Positions 34,276-43,062 of a stretch of 64,000 bases of DNA are shown here, in pieces. Position numbers and translations under genes: made by a program. Under the pieces are notes generated by a model that worked only from the letters and a program-made list of their open reading frames with translations, ran no database searches and was not told the DNA's origin. The stretch's first letter is position 1; each line of letters begins with the position of its first letter. The stretch is from contig NZ_DATJTC010000031.1 of the NCBI RefSeq assembly GCF_035503745.1, positions 124,001-188,000 on the forward strand, given 5' to 3'. The DNA comes from Dyella_B sp035503745 (GTDB taxonomy: Bacteria > Pseudomonadota > Gammaproteobacteria > Xanthomonadales > Rhodanobacteraceae).

Positions 34276-35052
34276 CTATTGCACAGGCGTCGCCGCCGAC
34301 GAAGCACTGGCCGGTTGCTGCGCATGCAGCCATTGGGGCTTGCCCACCACCACGGTCCCGCTGAAGTTTGCGAAATCGGCGGTGGCCTGGTCGTGCAGCT
34401 TATTGGCTATCACGAAGGCGCTTTGCGGAAACGGGGCGTAACCGCTCAGGTAGACGATGTTGTTCCCGCGCGCGGCATCGTCGATATCGCCGATGGTCTG
34501 GTTGAAACGCCGGATGGCGCGCTTTTCCGCGACCTTGTCCGCGTATTTCAGGCGCATTCGCCGCCATAGCGCGGTGGCCTGCTGGGCTTCCTCCGGCGTG
34601 AGCCTGGCGAGCGCCGCGTCATAGGTGAGCTTGTACTGCGGGTTGTTGCGTTCGGCGGCCAACGCCAGCCATGCAACGCCCAGCGGCCGGTTCTGCGGCA
34701 CCTCGGCGAAGTCGCCGTTGAAGTACGTCAGGCCCAGGGCGTACTGGGCGTCCTTGTTGGCCCAGTACGCGGCTTCCTCAAGCATGTCCACCGTCTTGCG
34801 GTCTTTTTCGTTGCCGAACGCCACGCGCGCTTCGCACGCGTAGTAATCGCCCGGCAGGAACTGCTCATACGCCTGCAGGCACACAACGTCCTTGTCCGAG
34901 GCGGGCGGCGGATTATCTTGCGTGGCTTGCGCGGGCGGCGGCGAGAGGTCGGGCTTGGCGCCATTGACCGTGACACCTTGTGCGCGGGCGGCCGTGGCAC
35001 AACCCAGACCCGCGGCCAGCGCGCAGGCGGCAAACCAAGTTGCTTTGAACAT
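34276..35052 (-). CDS. Exported Sel1-repeat-like protein
   Basis: 258 residues. A cleavable signal peptide ends about residue 24 (ARAQ). Alternating segments such as AAYWANKDAQYALGLTYFNGDF and GVAWLALAAERNNPQYKL are typical Sel1/TPR-like helical repeats, which mediate protein contacts. The C-terminal part (IVYLSGYAPFPQSAFVIAN) is not recognised. ATG 35052 is preferred to longer frames that extend into the neighbouring HAD gene. Function unknown, probably periplasmic. Confidence 0.82.
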   Translation of the reverse strand: MFKATWFAACALAAGLGCATAARAQGVTVNGAKPDLSPPPAQATQDNPPPASDKDVVCLQAYEQFLPGDYYACEARVAFGNEKDRKTVDMLEEAAYWANKDAQYALGLTYFNGDFAEVPQNRPLGVAWLALAAERNNPQYKLTYDAALARLTPEEAQQATALWRRMRLKYADKVAEKRAIRRFNQTIGDIDDAARGNNIVYLSGYAPFPQSAFVIANKLHDQATADFANFSGTVVVGKPQWLHAQQPASASSAATPVQ

Positions 35053-35119
35053 ACCCCTACCTGTAGCAAGTCCCCAAAGCAGCATAACGGACGGCGTCCG
35101 TTTTTGATGACGGCGCCGG

Positions 35120-35803
35120 TCAGTCGCGCGCCGCGACTTCGTCGATGTGCTTGAGCAGGTCGGCCGGATCATCGTACACGCGGAATGCGCCCGCGCGCTG
35201 CAGTTCGTCCTGGCCGTAGCCGCCCGACAACAGACCGATGCCCAGCGCCCGCGCGCGCTGGGCGGCGAGCATGTCCCAGATGCTGTCGCCGACCACCAGC
35301 GCTTGATGGATGTCCACGTTCAGGCGTTCGGCCGCGGCAAGGAACAGATCCGGATCGGGCTTGGCATGACGCACCATGTCGCGCGTCACCACCGGCACCT
35401 TGTCCGGATCGACCCCAAGGGCGGCGAGATTATGTGCGGCCGTTTGCATGCGCCCGCTGGTGGCGATCGCCCATGGAATGTTTTCGGCGGTGAGAAAATC
35501 CAGCAACTTGCGCGCGCCCGGCAAGGGCCTGACCGAGCCCTGCGTGTGATGGCGGTTGAACGCCTCGGCGTGCCATTGCTGCAACCGCTGGATGCGTTCG
35601 GGCGTGATATCCAGACCCGTTTCGCGCAGCAGGATATTGGTGAACAGGCCGCCGCTCATGCCGATCTTGCGATGGATGCTCCACACCGGCAGCACCACGC
35701 CTTCGCGATCGAGCGATTCCTTCCACGCCAGCACGTGCTGGTAGACGCTGTCGATCAGCGTGCCGTCGAGGTCGAACAGAAAGGCCGTATGGGAGCGGGG
35801 CAT
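35120..35803 (-). CDS. HAD-superfamily phosphatase (phosphoglycolate-phosphatase-like)
   Basis: 227 residues. Motif I is DLDGTLIDS (Asp11 and Asp13), motif II ATSGRM, motif III the KPDPDLF Lys and motif IV GDSIWDM, all present, with a cap domain between I and II. The group includes phosphoglycolate phosphatase and sugar-phosphate phosphatases, so the substrate is open. It lies in the same orientation as the glucokinase gene, with a 132-nt gap, and 67 nt before the Sel1-like gene start. Confidence 0.9.
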   Translation of the reverse strand: MPRSHTAFLFDLDGTLIDSVYQHVLAWKESLDREGVVLPVWSIHRKIGMSGGLFTNILLRETGLDITPERIQRLQQWHAEAFNRHHTQGSVRPLPGARKLLDFLTAENIPWAIATSGRMQTAAHNLAALGVDPDKVPVVTRDMVRHAKPDPDLFLAAAERLNVDIHQALVVGDSIWDMLAAQRARALGIGLLSGGYGQDELQRAGAFRVYDDPADLLKHIDEVAARD

Positions 35804-35935
35804 GGGCGGAAATCTCGATCGATGTGCAGGATGCTGCCGTGAGTATCGGCGATCAGCCATGGCGCGGATGTGTCCCTGGACATCGAACCGGCAGCAGGCG
35901 CACGGTGGCCGATCGCCGGCGCCTCCTGTGCCACC

Positions 35936-36946
35936 TCAGCGCGCCAGCGTTCGGCCCGATTCCAGCACAGCCAGCGCGGCCGCGCCTAGCAGGCCCGGTT
36001 CCGGATGGGTGATGGCGATGGTCGGCACGTGTTCCATGGTGTCGCGGAAGCGGCCCTTGGCTTCGAAGCGTTCGCGGAAGCCGCCGCTCTGCAGCCACGG
36101 CATCAGGATCTTCAGCACGCCGCCGGTGAGGTAGACACCGTCCCAGCCGCCCAGGCTCAGCACCAGGTCGCCGGCCACGCTGCCAAAGATGCCGGCCAGC
36201 GTTTCCACCGTGCGCACGCACAGCGCATCGCTGCCGTCGGTGGCGCGCGCGGTAATGTCTTCGGGCGTGTATTCCTGCGCCTGCTGGCCGTTGATGTCGG
36301 CCAGGGCAAGGTACAGATTCACCAGGCCGTTGCCGCAGATCATGCGTTCGTTGGAGACACGGCCAAAGCGCGCGTTGAGCCGGTGCAGGATCTCTACATC
36401 TTCGGCCGTATGCGCGGCGAAACCGGCGTGGCCGCCTTCGGTTTCCAGCACAATCCAATGGCCAAAGCGCAGCAGCAGGCCGGCCACGCCCAGGCCCGTG
36501 CCCGGCCCCATCACCACGAAGCTCTGCGACGATTTTCCATCGTGCTCGGGCGCCAGCACGCGACCGACCGGCTGCAACTGGTCTTTTTGCAGCAGCGGAA
36601 TGGACATGCCCTGCGCGGCGAAATCGTTCACCAGCCGCACGCGTTCGAAGCCGATTTCGGCCTCCAGCCCATGCGCGGAGACCGCCCACGGGTTGTTGGT
36701 GATCTGCACCGTCTCGCCATTGGCGATGCGGCCTGCCGCGGCGATGATCGCGTGCGAGGCCGTGTGCCCGGTGTCGGCAAAATACTGGCCGATGGTGTCG
36801 GCCAGCGTGTCGAAATCCTTCACGCGATAGCGCCTGACGCTATCGAGCAGCAACGGCGCGGCGGCACGGGTATCGGCGAGCGCGAAACGGACGTTCGTGC
36901 CGCCCAGGTCGGCAAGCAGGGTGGGGGTGGTGGCGGAGCGATCCAT
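35936..36946 (-). CDS. glk: Glucokinase
   Basis: 336-residue proteobacterial-type glucokinase (ATP + glucose to glucose-6-phosphate). The phosphate loop is LLADLGGTNVRFA (residues 10-22), the second phosphate site VMGPGTGLGVA, the sugar-binding ETEGGHAGFAA, and VYLTGGVLKIL the adenosine motif. Length fits the group B glucokinases (about 320-340). It precedes a HAD phosphatase gene on the same strand. Confidence 0.94.
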   Translation of the reverse strand: MDRSATTPTLLADLGGTNVRFALADTRAAAPLLLDSVRRYRVKDFDTLADTIGQYFADTGHTASHAIIAAAGRIANGETVQITNNPWAVSAHGLEAEIGFERVRLVNDFAAQGMSIPLLQKDQLQPVGRVLAPEHDGKSSQSFVVMGPGTGLGVAGLLLRFGHWIVLETEGGHAGFAAHTAEDVEILHRLNARFGRVSNERMICGNGLVNLYLALADINGQQAQEYTPEDITARATDGSDALCVRTVETLAGIFGSVAGDLVLSLGGWDGVYLTGGVLKILMPWLQSGGFRERFEAKGRFRDTMEHVPTIAITHPEPGLLGAAALAVLESGRTLAR

Positions 36947-37086
36947 GGGGTATCCAGACGACTAGCCCGACAAGACTGCCCTGTGTCGTTGCATTCGTCT
37001 AGTTCGGCTGTAGGTGCGGGCCGACAAAACAGGTCGGTGTTATTGCATGCCGGCCCGTTTCGTCGCGAATGGAAGGCCAAAAGCCG

Positions 37087-38613
37087 CTATGAACCTTTCA
37101 GCGCCGCCAGTGCGCTGAGCAGCGCCTGGCCGTTGGGGCTGCCCAGCCCCGTGCACGCATCCCAGCCCGGCCCGGCCTGATAGCTGCCGTTGTTGCCCTG
37201 CGTAATGTCGCGGAAGGCCGACTCGCCGATCTGGTACAGCGCCGCATGCACATCGCCCAGCGGCGCACCCAGTTGCTGGTTCAAGCGCGCGATCAGCGCC
37301 GCCCACAGCGGCGCCACCGCACTGGTGCCGCCGATCACCTGCGACTGCCCGTCGGCCAGCACCTGGTAGCCGGTGGCCGGATCGGCATTGCCGGACACGT
37401 CGGGCACGCCGCGCCCGCCGCTGCCACTGGGCGATGCGGGCACGTTGGCGTTCTGCTGCCAGCTGGGCAGGTCAAATTCGATGCTTACGCCGCCACCGGT
37501 CGCGCCCTCGTTGCTGGCGGTCTCGTTCCACACCACCTCGCTCTGGATGGCGCTGCCGCTGGCATCGAGCGTGGTGCCGCCGCAGGCCAGCGAGTAGGGG
37601 CTGGAGGCGGGAAAATCCACGTGCGGCTGGCCATCGCTTTCGCCGTCGCTGGAGCCGTTGTCGCCTGCCGCGACCGTTACCGTGACGCCCAGTGCGGCGG
37701 CATCCTGCAGCGCCGTTTCCATGGCGTCGCGCGAAGCGCTGCTCCAGCTGTCCTCGGGGCCGCCCCAGCTGATGGAAATCACCGAGGGTTTGTTGGTGGT
37801 GTCGTGCGCGGCCTGCGAAATCGCGTCGTAGAAGCCCTGGTCGGTATTGGTGGCGAAATACACCGCGATGGTCGCGCCCGGCGCCAGCGCGCCGGCCATT
37901 TCGATGTCCAGCATTACTTCGATGTCGGCGTCGCCGCTGCCCGGCTGGTTCTGGCCGCCATCGACCGATACCGCGACCACCTTCGGCGCCGTGATGCCCA
38001 GGCCGCTGAAATACGTGCCCAGGTCGCTGCTGCTGTAGCCGCCGCCCAGCTCGATGATGCCGATGGTCTGGCCGCTGCCGTCGGTGTTTGCGGGGAAGTT
38101 GTACAACTGGCCGATCTGGGGCGGCGTGAAGCTGGTGCTGGGTGTGGTCATCGGCTTGCGAAAATGCGGACGCGCCACCGGCCGCCGGTCAAGGCCCAGC
38201 ACCGCGATCGCCTCCGGCGGCAGGGTGGGCGCGTGGCCGCAGCCGATGAACTGGCCGCGCCCTGCCAACTGATAGCGGCCAAGCTTGACCCCGAAGGCCT
38301 GTTCCAGCGCCGCCGGCGTGCCGCGCAGGCGCAACACGCGGCGGTGGGGGTCATGGCCGGTTTCGGTCAATCCATGCTTGTGCGCAAAGCCGCGCACGTT
38401 GCCCACGTCGGCCGGATCGGCACCGAAATGCTCGCCGAACTCGCCGCGTTCCCAGCGCGGCCGTTGCGGCCATGCGGCGGGCGTCGGTTCGGCGCCCTGG
38501 CGGCGGCGTAATACAACGGTCACTTCGATCGGTTCGGTGCCTTCGTGCGGCCCGAGGTAGGTCATGCCTTCGGGCGAAGTCCAGTGTGAGGTACGCGTGG
38601 CGCGCTGGTTCAT
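37087..38613 (-). CDS. S53 family (sedolisin/kumamolisin-like) serine-carboxyl peptidase
   Basis: 508 residues. The N-terminal pro-domain (about 25-150) has the LRLRGTPAALEQAFGVKLG hallmark of S53 pro-peptides. The catalytic residues are Glu232 and Asp236 (DIEVMLDIEMAG), Asp318 (AAGDNGSSDG) and Ser431 (GGTSAVAP); the C-terminal Ca2+ site is FRDITQGNNG with AGPGWDACTGLG. Such enzymes are acid-active endopeptidases, normally exported and self-processed. No Sec signal peptide is visible (MNQRATRTSHW start), which is unusual. ATG 38613 has AAGGAG upstream. A self-contained transcription unit. Confidence 0.93.
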   Translation of the reverse strand: MNQRATRTSHWTSPEGMTYLGPHEGTEPIEVTVVLRRRQGAEPTPAAWPQRPRWERGEFGEHFGADPADVGNVRGFAHKHGLTETGHDPHRRVLRLRGTPAALEQAFGVKLGRYQLAGRGQFIGCGHAPTLPPEAIAVLGLDRRPVARPHFRKPMTTPSTSFTPPQIGQLYNFPANTDGSGQTIGIIELGGGYSSSDLGTYFSGLGITAPKVVAVSVDGGQNQPGSGDADIEVMLDIEMAGALAPGATIAVYFATNTDQGFYDAISQAAHDTTNKPSVISISWGGPEDSWSSASRDAMETALQDAAALGVTVTVAAGDNGSSDGESDGQPHVDFPASSPYSLACGGTTLDASGSAIQSEVVWNETASNEGATGGGVSIEFDLPSWQQNANVPASPSGSGGRGVPDVSGNADPATGYQVLADGQSQVIGGTSAVAPLWAALIARLNQQLGAPLGDVHAALYQIGESAFRDITQGNNGSYQAGPGWDACTGLGSPNGQALLSALAALKGS

Positions 38614-38794
38614 GACGCAACTCCTTGGGGAAGGGGACGTGCACCGCACGAAGATCGCACATTCCATGTGTGAGTCTTGCGTAGGCGCGGACACGCGTTA
38701 ATTTTCAGCTCAGCGCGTCTCAGCAGCTGAGCGGCGCGCGGACCGGACGCGTGAGGGCGGTCACGGCGCTAAACTAGGCGGATATCCGCACGAG

Positions 38795-39796
38795 ATGCCC
38801 GGCATGAACTTTCCCGCCATCCGCATGCGCCGCATGCGCCGCGACGCTTTTTCCCGCGCGCTGATGCGCGAACACACCCTGTTGCCGAGCGATCTGGTCA
38901 TGGTGGCGTTCGTGATCGAGGGCGAAGGCAAGCGCGAGCCGGTGCCGTCGATGCCCGGCGTGGATCGCGTATCGATCGATGGCCTGCTGCAACTGGCCGG
39001 CGAGTGCGTGCGCCTGGGAATTCCCGCGCTGGCGCTGTTCCCGTCGCCGGGCGCCGCCGTGAAAAGCGAGGATGCCGCCGAAGCGTGGAACCGGCAGGGC
39101 CTGATGCAGCGCGCCACGCGCGCGTTGAAAGCGAAATACCCCGAGCTCGGGCTGATCGGCGACGTCGCGCTCGACCCGTACACCACCCACGGCCAGGATG
39201 GCTTGATCGACGAGCACGGCTACGTGATGAACGATCCGACCGTGCAGGCGCTGATCAAGATGTCGCTGGCGCAGGCGGAGGCGGGCATGGATTTCATCGC
39301 GCCCTCGGACATGATGGACGGCCGTATCGGCGCCATCCGCCAGGCGCTGGAGCAGGCCGGCCACATTCACACGCGCATTCTTGCGTATTCGGCCAAATAC
39401 GCCTCCGCCTTCTACGGCCCGTTCCGCGACGCGGTGGGCTCGGCGGCGAACCTGGGCAAGGGCAGCAAGCACACCTACCAGATGGATGTGGGCAACAGCG
39501 ATGAAGCGCTGCGCGAAGTGGAGCTGGACATCGCCGAAGGCGCCGACGCGGTGATGGTGAAACCGGGCTTGCCTTACCTGGATGTGCTGCGCCGCGTGAA
39601 GGATGCCTTCGGCGCACCCACCTTCGTCTATCAGGTCAGCGGCGAATACGCCATGCTCAAGGCGGCGGTGCAGAACGGCTGGCTGGACGAGCGCGCGGCG
39701 GTGCTGGAATCCCTGACTGCGTTCAAGCGCGCGGGCGCCGACGCCATCCTCACCTATTTCGCCATCGACGCCGCGCGCTGGCTGCGCGGCGAATGA
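38795..39796 (+). CDS. hemB: Porphobilinogen synthase (delta-aminolevulinate dehydratase)
   Basis: 333 residues. It condenses two 5-aminolevulinate molecules to porphobilinogen in haem synthesis. The Schiff-base lysines are Lys201 (AKYASAFYGPF) and Lys256 (MVKPGLPYLD). The metal loop DVALDPYTTHGQDG has Asp in place of the three zinc Cys, so the enzyme is the Mg-dependent type. The start could be ATG 38795 or ATG 38804 (MNFPAIRMRRMRR), the latter with GAG at a better spacing. It lies divergent from the S53 peptidase gene; the next gene starts 77 nt after its stop. Confidence 0.96.
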   Translation: MPGMNFPAIRMRRMRRDAFSRALMREHTLLPSDLVMVAFVIEGEGKREPVPSMPGVDRVSIDGLLQLAGECVRLGIPALALFPSPGAAVKSEDAAEAWNRQGLMQRATRALKAKYPELGLIGDVALDPYTTHGQDGLIDEHGYVMNDPTVQALIKMSLAQAEAGMDFIAPSDMMDGRIGAIRQALEQAGHIHTRILAYSAKYASAFYGPFRDAVGSAANLGKGSKHTYQMDVGNSDEALREVELDIAEGADAVMVKPGLPYLDVLRRVKDAFGAPTFVYQVSGEYAMLKAAVQNGWLDERAAVLESLTAFKRAGADAILTYFAIDAARWLRGE

Positions 39797-39873
39797 CACC
39801 CTGACGTCCGACACATCCGGCGCGCGCATGCGCTGGACTATCGTGCGAGCCAGTCAGCCAGGACGCGCTTGCC

Positions 39874-41001
39874 ATGACAGCCACTGCCCGTGCACCGGTC
39901 CTGATCGTTGGCGCAGGCCCTACCGGACTTGCCGCGGCACTTTTTCTTGCGCATCGCGGCGTGGCGGTGCGCATCATCGACACGCAGCGCGAGCCCAGTA
40001 CCACGTCCAAGGCGCTGATGGTCAATCCGCGCACGCTGGAAATTCTGCACGACAGCGGCGTGGCCGCGCGCATCATGACCGAAGGCATGCGCGTGGCAGG
40101 CATCCGCATGCATCGTGGGGACAGGCTCGTCGCCACCATCGATGCACTGGAACTGCTGCCCGGCCAGCCGCTGATCGCGCTGTCGCAAGCGCGCACCGAA
40201 GCGTTGCTGACCGAGGCGTTGCAGCAACGCGGCGTGATGGTGGAGCGCGAGACGTCGCTGCAAGCGTTGCAGCAGGATACCGATCGCGTCGTGATGACCT
40301 TGCACCACGCCGACGGACGCGAGGAAACCGCCACCGCCGCGCTCGTCCTGGGCGCCGACGGCGCGCGCAGCACGGTACGCCAGCAACTGGGGCTTGCGTT
40401 CGAAGGTACCACGCTGCCGGAAAACTGGCAGTTATGGGATGTCGCGTTGCGTACCGCGCTCGATCCACACTGCGCGCACATGGTCTTGCTGGCGCGAGGT
40501 TTCATCTTCATGCTGGCGTTGGAAAGCGGCGTCTGGCGCGTGGTCAGCAACGCCGACGATCCGCTGGCGCAGCTGCCCGGCGGCGGCGAGGTGGGCCGTG
40601 TGGCGTGGCAATCGACGTTCCGCATCGGCCACCGATTGGCCAGTCGCGCGTGTGTCGGGCGCGTGGCCCTGGGTGGCGATGCCGCGCACATCCACTCGCC
40701 GCTGGGCGCGCGGGGCATGAATCTGGGCATCGAGGACGCGTGGGTGTTCGCCCAGTGCGCGGCCGATGCGCTGGACGGCAGCTTGCAGCGCATGCGCGAG
40801 TACGCGTTGTTGCGCGAGCCGGTGCATCATCAGGTAGTGAAAAAGATCGCAGCGATAACACGTCTGTTTCGCGGCCAGCCGGCCGCGCTGGCGAGTATCC
40901 GCAATATCGTGGCGCCACAGCTGGTGCAGTTGCCGGCAGTGCAGCGGCTGATGGCGACGACCATTTCGGGCATGGATCATCCGCTGCGCGTGCATCCCTA
41001 A
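39874..41001 (+). CDS. FAD-dependent monooxygenase (aromatic hydroxylase type)
   Basis: 375-residue flavoprotein hydroxylase. The dinucleotide fold IVGAGPTGLAAA is at about residues 11-22, LGADGARSTVR is the DG motif, and GDAAHIHSPLGARGMNLGIEDA is the GD motif that binds ribityl and pyrophosphate. It resembles class A monooxygenases, such as 2-polyprenyl-6-methoxyphenol and phenol-type hydroxylases, so a hydroxylation of an aromatic or related substrate with NAD(P)H is likely. It is convergent with the tautomerase gene, the two stops overlapping by 4 nt. Whether they are functionally linked is unclear. Confidence 0.9.
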   Translation: MTATARAPVLIVGAGPTGLAAALFLAHRGVAVRIIDTQREPSTTSKALMVNPRTLEILHDSGVAARIMTEGMRVAGIRMHRGDRLVATIDALELLPGQPLIALSQARTEALLTEALQQRGVMVERETSLQALQQDTDRVVMTLHHADGREETATAALVLGADGARSTVRQQLGLAFEGTTLPENWQLWDVALRTALDPHCAHMVLLARGFIFMLALESGVWRVVSNADDPLAQLPGGGEVGRVAWQSTFRIGHRLASRACVGRVALGGDAAHIHSPLGARGMNLGIEDAWVFAQCAADALDGSLQRMREYALLREPVHHQVVKKIAAITRLFRGQPAALASIRNIVAPQLVQLPAVQRLMATTISGMDHPLRVHP

Positions 41002-41378
41002 ACGTATTGCGCGATGCCGTTGCCGAATGACCAGTTTTCCTTTGCCGTTTCCAGCAGGTTGATCAGCACGTCTTCTTTGCGCACGCCGGGATCGGCCGCC
41101 AGTTTCTCGGCAACCGCACGATAAAAAGCCTGTTTCTGTTCGACCGTGCGCGTGTTGTTGCAGGCGATCTGTATCATGATCAGATCGTCGCTGCGCGCAA
41201 TGCCGAGATAGCCGGCGTCATAGTCGAACTCCTCCGCGTCGTGCTGGCTGACCACGATGAAGCGGTCGTTCTCCGGCACGCCGAAGGATTCGCGCATGGC
41301 CTGGTAGATGCCGTTGCGCAGCGCGGCGAGGTAGGCCGGGGATTTGCCCCGGCGCAGGGCGATACGGACCAGAGGCAT
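40998..41378 (-). CDS. Tautomerase-family protein
   Basis: 126 residues starting MPLVRIALRRGKS with the catalytic Pro that becomes residue 1 after Met removal. Further family features are FIVVSQHDAEEF and LVNLLE-type VLINLLETAKENW. Members isomerise or dehalogenate small unsaturated acids; the substrate is unknown. It is the downstream gene of a two-gene unit with DUF4865 (17-nt gap), divergent from a LysR regulator. The same arrangement of tautomerase, DUF4865 and LysR is known from other proteobacteria. Confidence 0.9.
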   Translation of the reverse strand: MPLVRIALRRGKSPAYLAALRNGIYQAMRESFGVPENDRFIVVSQHDAEEFDYDAGYLGIARSDDLIMIQIACNNTRTVEQKQAFYRAVAEKLAADPGVRKEDVLINLLETAKENWSFGNGIAQYV

Positions 41379-41395
41379 GGTGCGGCTCCTGTGCT

Positions 41396-41962
41396 TTAGT
41401 GATGATTCGAAGGCTGCGATACATGGCCGACCCGGTAGACGTCCACGTCCTCGCCGGCGGGCCATTCGACGGCCTCGCGCCACAGGCGAAAACGCAACAC
41501 GCTCCAGTGCATCGGGTCGTAGGCGCTGATGGCGGCGAGCGCGCCGCGGTCGAGATCGGCGCGAAGGCGCGCGTGTTCCGCTTCGCGCAGCTCGCCAAGC
41601 GGCATGCGTGCGGCCATCGGTGCGCGTTCGCGGGTGGCATGCGTGGCGCCGGACACATCCGCAGCCATGTGCGCTTGCCACACCGGCCACATTTGCACGT
41701 CTGGACGTCCAAACGATGCGACCACGCCGGCAAATCCCGTGCCGCCGAGAAAGGCGTTCATGCCATCCGTGCCGTGCCAGAGATAGAACGGTGCATAGAG
41801 ATTTTGCCCGCCATCGGCCACGTCTCGTTCGGCGAACAGGTAAGCCTTGAAGGCGAGCTGCGCGAGGCGATCGGTCAAATGGCCGCGCTCGGCGATGCGC
41901 CGGCGGATGAGCCCCATGTCGTAGTCGGCCGGCAGGGTGATGCGGTATTGCATCGTGATCAT
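41396..41962 (-). CDS. DUF4865 family protein
   Basis: 188 residues. Recognised by the N-terminus MQYRITLPADYDMGLIRRRIAER and the middle FYLWHGTDGMNAFLGGTGF, GRPDVQMWPVW, typical of DUF4865. No catalytic motif is evident; it may be a ferredoxin-like or antibiotic-monooxygenase-like fold. ATG 41962 or ATG 41953 could start it. It is the first gene of the unit with the tautomerase and lies 105 nt from the divergent LysR gene, so it is probably its regulated target. Confidence 0.85.
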   Translation of the reverse strand: MITMQYRITLPADYDMGLIRRRIAERGHLTDRLAQLAFKAYLFAERDVADGGQNLYAPFYLWHGTDGMNAFLGGTGFAGVVASFGRPDVQMWPVWQAHMAADVSGATHATRERAPMAARMPLGELREAEHARLRADLDRGALAAISAYDPMHWSVLRFRLWREAVEWPAGEDVDVYRVGHVSQPSNHH

Positions 41963-42022
41963 GGCGGTTTCGCTTCCGATGACTTGACGGGGCTACCTTA
42001 GCGGCTCAGCATGGTTCTGAAA

Positions 42023-42043
42023 ATTGGTAATTTTTGGACTAAT
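42023..42043. promoter_or_regulatory. AT-rich imperfect dyad between DUF4865 and LysR genes
   Basis: ATTGGT (42023-42028) and ACTAAT (42038-42043) pair with one mismatch across a 9-base AT-rich spacer, in an otherwise GC-rich region between divergent genes. The arrangement fits a LysR-type T-N11-A operator overlapping the promoters. Inferred from symmetry and place. Confidence 0.45.
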
Positions 42044-42067
42044 AATCCCGAAAATCAGGATGGTTCC

Positions 42068-42937
42068 ATGCAACGGATCACCTTCGATCTGGACGTCATG
42101 CGCAGCTTCGTGATGGGTGTGGAGCTTGGCAGCTTCGCCAAGGCGGCCGGCCGGCTGGCGCGTTCGACCTCGGCCGTCAGCGCACAGCTGAAGAAACTGG
42201 AGGAGCAGGCCGGCACCGCGCTGTTGCGCAAGGTCGGGCGCGGCATGGCGCTGACCGAGGCCGGCGAAACCATGCTTGGCTATGCGCGGCGCCTGCTCGA
42301 ACTGAACGACGAAGCAGTCAGCGCCATGCGTGGCGCGCAACTGGAAGGACGCGTGCGGCTGGGCCTGCAGGAGGATTTTGGCGAGAGCGTGTTGCCCCAG
42401 GTGCTGGGACGCTTCAAGCGCGCGCATCCGAAGTTGCGGGTGGAGGTGCACATCGCGCGCAACGCCGCCCTGCTCGATGGCATCAACGGCGGCCGGCTCG
42501 ACCTTGCCCTTGCCTGGGAAACCGGCCTGCACGCGGCGCACGTGCAGCATGTGCAGACCTTGCCCATGTGCTGGATCGCCAGCCGCGACGGACAGCCGCT
42601 GCGCGAAGCGGGCGAGCCGTTGCCGCTGGTCGTGCTGGAGGCACCGTGCCTGCTGCGTTCGGCCGCCATCGATGCGCTGGACCGCGCCGGCATGCCCTGG
42701 CGCATCGCGTTCACCAGCGCGAGCCTGGCGGGCACGTGGGCGGCGGTGAAGGCCGGGCTCGGCATCAGCGTGCGCACGCCGTTCGGTTTGCCGGCGGATG
42801 TGTGCGTGTGGGATGCGCGGGAGGCAAAGCTGCCGGCGTTGCCCAAATTAGGGCTTGCGCTTTATCGCGGCGAGGCTGAAGCGGAACCGGCGGTGCGGCA
42901 GCTGGCGCAGTTGGTGTTGCAAAGCTTGCGCGGATGA
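42068..42937 (+). CDS. LysR family transcriptional regulator
   Basis: 289 residues. The N-terminal HTH reads DLDVMRSFVMGVELGSFAKAAGRL then STSAVSAQLKKLEEQ, followed by an effector-binding domain (VRLGLQEDFGESVLPQVLGRF). ATG 42068 is chosen because AGGA lies upstream and the frame before it lacks a LysR-type beginning. It is divergent from the DUF4865-tautomerase unit and is its likely regulator. Confidence 0.92.
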   Translation: MQRITFDLDVMRSFVMGVELGSFAKAAGRLARSTSAVSAQLKKLEEQAGTALLRKVGRGMALTEAGETMLGYARRLLELNDEAVSAMRGAQLEGRVRLGLQEDFGESVLPQVLGRFKRAHPKLRVEVHIARNAALLDGINGGRLDLALAWETGLHAAHVQHVQTLPMCWIASRDGQPLREAGEPLPLVVLEAPCLLRSAAIDALDRAGMPWRIAFTSASLAGTWAAVKAGLGISVRTPFGLPADVCVWDAREAKLPALPKLGLALYRGEAEAEPAVRQLAQLVLQSLRG

Positions 42938-43000
42938 AGGCTGCGTTATCTGAGTGACGCACCGTGCGTCGCCGATGCGGAGGCGTCGAGCGGGGCCGCC

Positions 43001-43026
43001 GTCGTTCCGGCCTGCGCCGGAACGAC
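43001..43026. repeat. Perfect inverted repeat between convergent genes
   Basis: GTCGTTCCGGC (43001-43011) and GCCGGAACGAC (43016-43026) are perfect 11-base arms around a 4-base loop. It lies between the stops of the LysR and glutaminyl cyclase genes and resembles REP-like palindromes of related genomes. Confidence 0.65.
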
Positions 43027-43062
43027 CATGCGGGGCGATGCGCCTCGGCAAGAGGCCGGCGC

